Origin: CAIUGU01 sp965279735
GTDB lineage: Bacteria; Pseudomonadota; Gammaproteobacteria; Steroidobacterales; Steroidobacteraceae
DNA: 64,000 nt
Direction: 5' to 3'
Assembly: GCA_965279735.1 (NCBI GenBank)
Contig: OZ257260.1
Coordinates: 1,550,001 to 1,614,000 of the forward strand
Shown in pieces: positions 58,461 to 64,000 of this stretch. The position numbers were made by a program, and so were the translations under genes. Every line of letters begins with the position of its first letter. The stretch's first letter is position 1. Under the pieces are notes generated by a model, which was given only the letters and a program-made list of their open reading frames with translations, did not search any database and was not told the DNA's origin.

Positions 58461-61349
58461 CTAGTACTTGAACCGGACGCCGACCTTGTACGTCCTGCCG
58501 ACTGCATCGAACTGCACGTTGTTGCCGCTGCCATTCGCACCTGGCGTGCGGGGAGGATCCTGGTTGTTCAGGTTGTTCACACCCGCATAGACGACAAAGC
58601 TGTTGTCACTCGCGCTGGAAAAGTCATATTGGCCGACGAGGTCCATATACACCGCATCCCTGACGCGGTTCGTATTGCTGCTGTTGCCGAGCGCGGTGCT
58701 ATACCCCGGATCTTCCGGCCCGACGAACGCAGCGTTGTAGGAACCAGCGGGGATGTAGCGACTGTGGAAAGAAAGCTGCAACGGGCCCCGCGACCAGTTG
58801 AGCAAGCCGTCCAGGGTGTAATCCGGAATGCCCGGGATGGTCCCGGCACGCAGACCCGTCTGACCCGCGCGATCGATCGGTCCTGCCGAGTCCACGGTGA
58901 TCAGGTCGGTGACGAAGGTGGCGAGCAGCCGGAAGTCGAGATCGCCGTAGCTCGCGATCGGCTGCCGGTAGCTGAACTCCACGTCGTAACCCTTCGTGAT
59001 CAGTTCATCAACGTTGTTCCGCGTGTCGTTGATCTGCACGAGCGCTCCCCCGCTGTCGCGCGTGATCAGCGGGCAAAACTCCGTCGCACCCTGGAAGCAG
59101 CGCGTCACGATGGTCTGGGCACCCAGGACACCGATGGCGTCCTCGATCTCGATGTCGTAGTAGTCGACCGACAGCTGCATGCGACCCAGCCAGCCATCGA
59201 CATTCGGCTGGATCACGAACCCGTAGGTGGTCGTATCGGCCACTTCCGGCACCAAGTTGGGGTTGGAACCTGAGGTCACGACAGGATTGCGCTGCGCCCC
59301 GCCCTGTGCGGGATCGTTCAGGATGCCAAGGCCCGTCGTCGACGGACCGAACAGCTCGCTGACGTTCGGCGCGCGGACATCGCGTGACTTCGTGAACCGC
59401 AGGCGCAGTGGCTGGATCGGCTCCCACACGGCGCCCATCTTCCAGGTCGTTGCGTAGACCTCAGAGGAAGTACCGGCACCGGACCTGTCGTAATGTGCAC
59501 GCCGGACGGCTCCATTGAGTTCGATGTTCTCGGCGAACTGCACGTCCTTCGCGAGCGGGATGATCGTCTCGAGATAGCCTTCGCTGACCTTGATCTGCCC
59601 GGCGATCAGCGACGCGTTGTTGGTGATGAAGCCCAGCGACTGGGAGATCGCATCCGCATCGCCGGCAAGCTTGTCGCTGCGATACTCAAGGCCGCTCGCC
59701 AGCGAAATCGGGCCCGCCCACGTCGAGAACAGCTCGCCCTGGACGTTGCCGGCCACGACATTCTGGGTGGTGACGTTGGTCTGGATCGCCGTGCCGAGCA
59801 TGTAGGCCGCATTGGCTGCATTGGCCTGGATGCCGAACGGATTGACAGGCACGCAAGCAGGATCGTCGTTGGTGGTGATCGCGTCATTGTTGACCGCGCA
59901 GACGATCTGCCCCGCGGTGTTCCGCACGGCAGCGATTGCCCTGGTCACCCGCGCAGTGATACCGACGTTCTTCGACTCTGATCTAAAGTCGTTACGACCG
60001 TATTGGTAGTAGCCATCCCAGGTCCAGCTACCCCCGATGTCACCATTGAGTGCTGCCACCGCACGCAGTGCGTCGTTCCTCGAGGTGACGGGCGGAGCGC
60101 CGAACTCTGAAAAGTTCTTGCCCAGCAGGAAGCTGGTGATGGCATTGGCATCCATGATGGTCCGGATGTCGAGCGCCGGATTCGTGGACGTCGGTATGTA
60201 GGGATTGTTGCGCGCAATCGAATAGTTCGTGTTGAGCAGCTGGCGCGCCGCCGTCAGGCCTTCGACATGACCATAGGAGAGATCGAGCCGCCCGGTCATC
60301 GAATCCGTGAAATCGAACTTCGTGCGCGTGTACAGCGTGTACTGCTCGGTGGGCGAACGGATCGGCAGCGGAAAGTACGCCTCGCTGTTTTCGTTTTCAC
60401 CGCCCGTCATGAACAGTGTGTTCACGAAGGTGCCGTACTGGAACAGACGAGGCGTTCCGTCGGCATTGAACGAGATACCGCGCAACGGGCCGTTCACCGT
60501 GGCTGACAGGGGATTGATCACACCCGTGTTCGAAATCGTCGAAGGACGGATATCGGGAAGGATGTTGTTGGCGGGAAGACCGGACTGGACGTTGGGCCGG
60601 CCGAAGTTCAGCCACTCTTCCTTGCACCAGTCGCGCGCCGTGCAGAAGCCGATGCCTTCGTTCTTCTCGTATTCAAGTGCGCCGATGAAATGTCCGCGTC
60701 CGCCCCAGAGTTCGAGACCACCCGCAATTTTCGCCGAGTAGTTCGTGTTGTCGCCGAAATCGGACTGGCCGAACTCCACGTTGCTTTTCAGGCCGGTCAG
60801 GTTTTCATTGAGGATGAAGTTGACGACACCGGCGACGGCATCCGAACCGTAAGCCGCGGATGCGCCGCCCGTGACCACTTCGGCACGCTCGAGCAGACTG
60901 CTCGGGATCATGTTCGTATCGACGGTACCCGTTGTCGTGGAAGGCACGAAGCGCTTGCCATCGACGAGCACGAGCGTGCGCACCGATCCCAGTCCCCGCA
61001 GGTCAAGGATGCGCCCACCGACATAGCCGGCATTCGCACCCGTCGCAGGTGTGTTCGTCGCGCGGAATGCAGGCAGTTCATTGAGCATGTCGCCCACGTT
61101 CGCGCCGGCGCGCTGCTCCATGCGGTCTGCACCCAGCACGCTCACCGGTGTGGGAGCCGTCATGCCGTCGCGCACGATGCGCGAGCCGGTAACGACTACT
61201 GTGTCAGGCAATTCGCTCGTGGCCGGCGCCTGCGCCAGCGCGGCAACGGCAGGAACGGACACGATGGCAGCGCCGAGCAACATGCGCACCGCGTGAGTGA
61301 CAAGGTGGCTTCCACCGCACCTGAAGTGCGACTTCGTTGTCTGGTTCAT
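58461..61349 (-). CDS. TonB-dependent outer-membrane receptor
   Basis: A 962-residue outer-membrane transporter. A signal peptide (hydrophobic MLLGAAIVSVPAVAALAQA) is followed by the TonB box/plug start PDTVVVTGSRIVRDG and the plug domain with LDLRGLGSVRTLVLVDGKRF and AEVVTGGASAAYGSDAVAGVV. The rest is beta-barrel ending in the aromatic YKVGVRFKY. I start it at the ATG at 61349; the longer frame adds a non-signal stretch. It belongs to the large class common in carbohydrate- and polymer-using proteobacteria; the ligand is unknown. It might feed the neighbouring catabolic genes or the lactate permease. Confidence 0.93.
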   Translation of the reverse strand: MNQTTKSHFRCGGSHLVTHAVRMLLGAAIVSVPAVAALAQAPATSELPDTVVVTGSRIVRDGMTAPTPVSVLGADRMEQRAGANVGDMLNELPAFRATNTPATGANAGYVGGRILDLRGLGSVRTLVLVDGKRFVPSTTTGTVDTNMIPSSLLERAEVVTGGASAAYGSDAVAGVVNFILNENLTGLKSNVEFGQSDFGDNTNYSAKIAGGLELWGGRGHFIGALEYEKNEGIGFCTARDWCKEEWLNFGRPNVQSGLPANNILPDIRPSTISNTGVINPLSATVNGPLRGISFNADGTPRLFQYGTFVNTLFMTGGENENSEAYFPLPIRSPTEQYTLYTRTKFDFTDSMTGRLDLSYGHVEGLTAARQLLNTNYSIARNNPYIPTSTNPALDIRTIMDANAITSFLLGKNFSEFGAPPVTSRNDALRAVAALNGDIGGSWTWDGYYQYGRNDFRSESKNVGITARVTRAIAAVRNTAGQIVCAVNNDAITTNDDPACVPVNPFGIQANAANAAYMLGTAIQTNVTTQNVVAGNVQGELFSTWAGPISLASGLEYRSDKLAGDADAISQSLGFITNNASLIAGQIKVSEGYLETIIPLAKDVQFAENIELNGAVRRAHYDRSGAGTSSEVYATTWKMGAVWEPIQPLRLRFTKSRDVRAPNVSELFGPSTTGLGILNDPAQGGAQRNPVVTSGSNPNLVPEVADTTTYGFVIQPNVDGWLGRMQLSVDYYDIEIEDAIGVLGAQTIVTRCFQGATEFCPLITRDSGGALVQINDTRNNVDELITKGYDVEFSYRQPIASYGDLDFRLLATFVTDLITVDSAGPIDRAGQTGLRAGTIPGIPDYTLDGLLNWSRGPLQLSFHSRYIPAGSYNAAFVGPEDPGYSTALGNSSNTNRVRDAVYMDLVGQYDFSSASDNSFVVYAGVNNLNNQDPPRTPGANGSGNNVQFDAVGRTYKVGVRFKY

Positions 61350-61770
61350 TGACTGATTCCCCTGGTCTAATCGGACTTCTTGATTGTTTCCCAGCTCAAC
61401 GCCAATGCAGCGCCATACCGCGTTGCATCCGCTGTCATTCATCCCGAATCGATTTGAATTTTTGCTACCGCATGGCGTTTTGGCGCGACGCAGTACATCT
61501 GGCCCATTGGCTGCCATGCAGGCATCACGCCGTGAAAAATTTGCATCACTGACGAAGCGAGGGGTAAGAGCATCCGGCTGCAGGACGCAGCGAACTGGAA
61601 AGGAGGAAAGTCGGAACTCGACATTATCCCCAGGATCCCCTCTGCCCGGCCGGCCCCTTGTACGGGGTCCTCTGTTTTTTGCCGCAATCCCTTCTGCAGG
61701 GTTGAGCTATCGATCGACTATAGATAAAGCGCAGCGCCGCAAAGAACCGATATTTTCTATGGATGACGAT
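61350..61770. other. Intergenic region upstream of the TonB-dependent receptor
   Basis: About 420 bp without a credible gene; short frames here have no recognisable product. It should contain the receptor promoter. A dyad-like CTATCGATCGACTATAG lies at 61708-61724, too far from the receptor start to be assigned. Confidence 0.45.
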
Positions 61771-61796
61771 GACACCCGGTCATGAGACCGGGTGGC
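61771..61796 (-). terminator. Hairpin downstream of the lactate permease gene
   Basis: CACCCGGTC (61773-61781) pairs perfectly with GACCGGGTG (61786-61794) around an ATGA loop, 27 bp after the permease stop. No T-run follows on the minus strand, so it is a possible rather than certain terminator. Confidence 0.5.
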
Positions 61797-61822
61797 ATCG
61801 CTTGCAGAACAGCCTGCGAATG

Positions 61823-63448
61823 TCAGAGCACGTAAGCGTAGAAGACGGTGAGCAAGCCGATCAGGCTCGCGAGAAAGACACTGTGCTTGAACGTGAAACG
61901 GAACAGCTTGCCTTCCTGCGAGCGGGCCATACCCGTCGCCGCCACCGCCACCGCAATGCTCTGCAGGCTGATCATCTTGCCCATGACTCCGCCTGCTGAG
62001 TTGGCGGCAGCCATCAGCACGGGATCGAAGCCGAGCGAAGTCGCGGTCACGACCTGCAGGTTACCGAACAGGGCGTTGGCCGAAGTGTCGCTGCCCGTGA
62101 GGAAGACGGCGAGCCAGCCCAACATGGCGCTGAAGAACGGAAAGAGCGCGCCGGTCGCCGCGAATGCGAGACCCAGCGTGACAGTCGCACCGCTGTAGTT
62201 CATCACGAAAGCGAGACCGAGGACGGCCGCGATGGTCAACATCGAGAACGCGAGCTGCTTTGCGACCTTCCATAGCAGACGGAAGTAGTCGCCAATCGAC
62301 ACGCGCAGCAGGATGGCCGCCGCGATCGTGGCCAAGGCACAGGCCGATCCGCTCGCAGAAACCCAGTTCAAGGTGAACAACGCTGCATAGGGAGCGGAAT
62401 TCGCGACGACCGGCGGCGCGCGCTGCACGATGTTGTGCAAACCGGGCCATTCAATCACGAGCGTCACGCTGTTCAGGACGCTGCCGATGATCCCGCTGCC
62501 CCAGATCAGGACGAACACCACGAGAAACAGGTACGGTGACCACGCCCGCGCAGTCAGCTTGAAGCCGTGCGACTTGATCCCGGTCGAGTAGTTGCCTTCC
62601 GCGAGCACGAGTTCGCTGGCCACGACAAAATTGTCCGCGGGCTTCCAGACCTTGAACAACAGGATCAATCCCAGGATCGCAGCCAGTCCTGCAACGATAT
62701 CGACCAGCTCGGGACCCACGAGATTCGACATCAGGAATTGAATGCCCGCGAAAGTCACGCCGCAGACCGCAGCGGCAGGCAGCACACCCTTCAGGCCGCG
62801 CCAGCCGCTCATGACCATCACCAGATACGCTGGAATGAACACTGACACGGGAGCGCAGAGCCGGCCTACCCACGCACTCAGGTCATCTACCGGCAAGCCC
62901 GTGATGCCGGCCAGCGTGACGACGGGAATACCGATCGAACCAAAGGCCACCGGCGCCGTATTCGCGAGCAGGCAGATGGCCGCGGCAAAAAAGGGTGAGA
63001 AGCCAAGACCAACGAGCATGGCCGATGCCACGGCTACAGGCGTCGAGAATCCGGCTGCGCCTTCGATGAATGCACCCAGCGCGAAGGCAATCAGCATGGC
63101 CTGCAGTCGACGGTCTGTTGTCAGTCCACCAATCGAGTCCTTGATGATCTCGAAGTTGCCGGTCTCGACCGTGAGGCGGTAGAGCACGACGGCCCAGAAC
63201 ACGATCCAGCCGATGGGAAACATGCCGAACGCCGCGCCCATCGCCGTCGAACTCGCGACCTGAGCCACCGGCATTCCGTATACCGCGAGTGCAACGACAA
63301 TGGCGGTTGCGAGTCCCGCCAACGCAGCCACCCACGACGGCTTGCGCAGGACACCGATGAGCAGCAGCAGTACGAGCAAGGGTGCCGACGCAGCCAGCGT
63401 CGACCAGGGGAGGCTGCCCGCTATGGGGAGGTAATGCTGCTGCCACAT
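61823..63448 (-). CDS. lldP: L-lactate permease, LctP family
   Basis: A 541-residue inner-membrane symporter with about twelve or more hydrophobic segments, taking up lactate (and often glycolate) with protons. AFALGAFIEGAAGFSTPVAVA, LLANTAPVAFGSIGIPVVTL and FLTGSDTSANALFGNLQVV are LctP family signatures. The ATG at 63448 is the first plausible start. No lactate dehydrogenase gene is adjacent, but the 2-hydroxyacid dehydrogenase at 57373 lies nearby. A short-chain hydroxyacid substrate other than lactate is possible. Confidence 0.93.
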   Translation of the reverse strand: MWQQHYLPIAGSLPWSTLAASAPLLVLLLLIGVLRKPSWVAALAGLATAIVVALAVYGMPVAQVASSTAMGAAFGMFPIGWIVFWAVVLYRLTVETGNFEIIKDSIGGLTTDRRLQAMLIAFALGAFIEGAAGFSTPVAVASAMLVGLGFSPFFAAAICLLANTAPVAFGSIGIPVVTLAGITGLPVDDLSAWVGRLCAPVSVFIPAYLVMVMSGWRGLKGVLPAAAVCGVTFAGIQFLMSNLVGPELVDIVAGLAAILGLILLFKVWKPADNFVVASELVLAEGNYSTGIKSHGFKLTARAWSPYLFLVVFVLIWGSGIIGSVLNSVTLVIEWPGLHNIVQRAPPVVANSAPYAALFTLNWVSASGSACALATIAAAILLRVSIGDYFRLLWKVAKQLAFSMLTIAAVLGLAFVMNYSGATVTLGLAFAATGALFPFFSAMLGWLAVFLTGSDTSANALFGNLQVVTATSLGFDPVLMAAANSAGGVMGKMISLQSIAVAVAATGMARSQEGKLFRFTFKHSVFLASLIGLLTVFYAYVL

Positions 63449-63540
63449 GAAGCGGATCTCCGTCTGTTGTCGTTGGTATTAACGGTCGAGATACACATAG
63501 CGCCGCGCGTTCCCCTGCGCAGCAGAATCGATTCGAAGGC

Positions 63541-64000
63541 TTACTTGGCGCCGCCCGGCGTCCCCTTGTTCCCTACATTGAACGTGCCGGCGAATTCCCG
63601 TGGTTCACGGCCGGTCGCAGCGACGATGTGGCCTCTCAAGCGCGCCATCGTGTCTTCGCGTCGTGGATGCTCCGGCTCCAGGAATTCGCGTTCGTACTTG
63701 CCCGCCGCATAATCGATGGGTGCGAGACCCTTTTCGTCAAAGACTTCTAGTTGCGCACCTTCCGTAACCAGGTACTCCAGCGTTTCGTTCCAGCCATGAG
63801 AGGCCGCTGCGTGCAATGCCGTCGTACCATTCGCACTCTGTTTGTTGATTTCACCACCCGCCGCCTTCAGCAGCCGCACGGCTTCGAGCGCCTGCGCATC
63901 CGTCTTGAAGCGGCCCCGCGTCGGATTGAAGCTGTGCCCCATGCCTGCAGCGGCCATCAACGGTGTTACGCCGGTGGCAGTCGGCAGCTCCACGAGCGCC
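63541..64000 (-). CDS. Ankyrin-repeat protein, C-terminal part, runs off the right edge
   Basis: At least 152 residues are visible and the frame is still open at the window edge, so the N-terminus is missing. Repeat units include GVTPLMAAAGMGHS, NGTTALHAAASHGWNETLEYLVTEGA and KGLAPIDYAAGKYERE. Ankyrin repeats mediate protein-protein contacts. The C-terminal tail (FAGTFNVGNKGTPGGAK) is not a repeat. The role is unknown; it precedes the lactate permease by 92 bp in the same direction. Confidence 0.85.
   Translation of the reverse strand, partial: ALVELPTATGVTPLMAAAGMGHSFNPTRGRFKTDAQALEAVRLLKAAGGEINKQSANGTTALHAAASHGWNETLEYLVTEGAQLEVFDEKGLAPIDYAAGKYEREFLEPEHPRREDTMARLRGHIVAATGREPREFAGTFNVGNKGTPGGAK

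Noticed and set aside
61439..61687. An 82-codon minus-strand frame upstream of the TonB-dependent receptor
   Set aside because: No ribosome binding site, no domain and ordinary intergenic composition.

Overview
The window is a GC-rich chromosomal segment, most likely from a gammaproteobacterium. Supporting markers are the aceE-aceF-lpdA pyruvate dehydrogenase operon with a lipoyl domain on the E3 subunit, pepA-pyrC-rnt, a monothiol glutaredoxin, nadC, a TonB-dependent receptor and RAYT/REP-like palindromic repeats. I cannot fix the genus; a Steroidobacter/Nevskiales-like lineage is only a guess. No rRNA, tRNA, CRISPR array, prophage or intact transposase was seen.

Layout. 1-5.3 kb: a DHA2-type efflux pump cut by the left edge, glutamate dehydrogenase, a small iron-permease-family protein and a Tat-exported flavin monooxygenase-like protein. 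5.3-15.9 kb: a guanidine assimilation locus. On the minus strand are the two carboxyguanidine deiminase subunits, the biotin-dependent guanidine/urea carboxylase and allophanate hydrolase. Divergently, a guanidine-I (ykkC) riboswitch precedes a three-gene ABC importer. 15.9-38.9 kb: housekeeping genes (ppa, quinone reductase, yqhA-like, deaD, pyruvate dehydrogenase, pepA-pyrC-rnt, grxD, puuD-like, nadC), a four-domain c-di-GMP enzyme and a lipid A/envelope glycosylation set. 38.9-58.3 kb: a catabolic island. A 16-gene minus-strand run (55777 down to 39882, no gap over about 55 bp) carries two complete ABC importers of different classes, a GntR regulator, and paired copies of 3-hydroxyisobutyrate-dehydrogenase-like and carboxymuconolactone-decarboxylase-like enzymes, plus MmgE/PrpD, lactonase-like and SDR enzymes; a second MmgE/PrpD and a 2-hydroxyacid dehydrogenase flank it. 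58.4-64 kb: a TonB-dependent receptor, L-lactate permease and a truncated ankyrin-repeat protein.

The most striking feature is the interaction of short palindromic repeats with functional sequence. Two copies of one family sit in frame inside atzF and inside the carboxylase gene and add nearly the same peptide to each protein. A related copy sits at the tip of a hairpin of the guanidine-I riboswitch, leaving the conserved aptamer blocks intact. Another supplies the stop codon of a quinone reductase. Separately, a 294-bp MITE-like element ends 2 bp from the carboxylase start codon and supplies its Shine-Dalgarno sequence, and a lone copy of the same element end sits in the same position before a glycosyltransferase gene.
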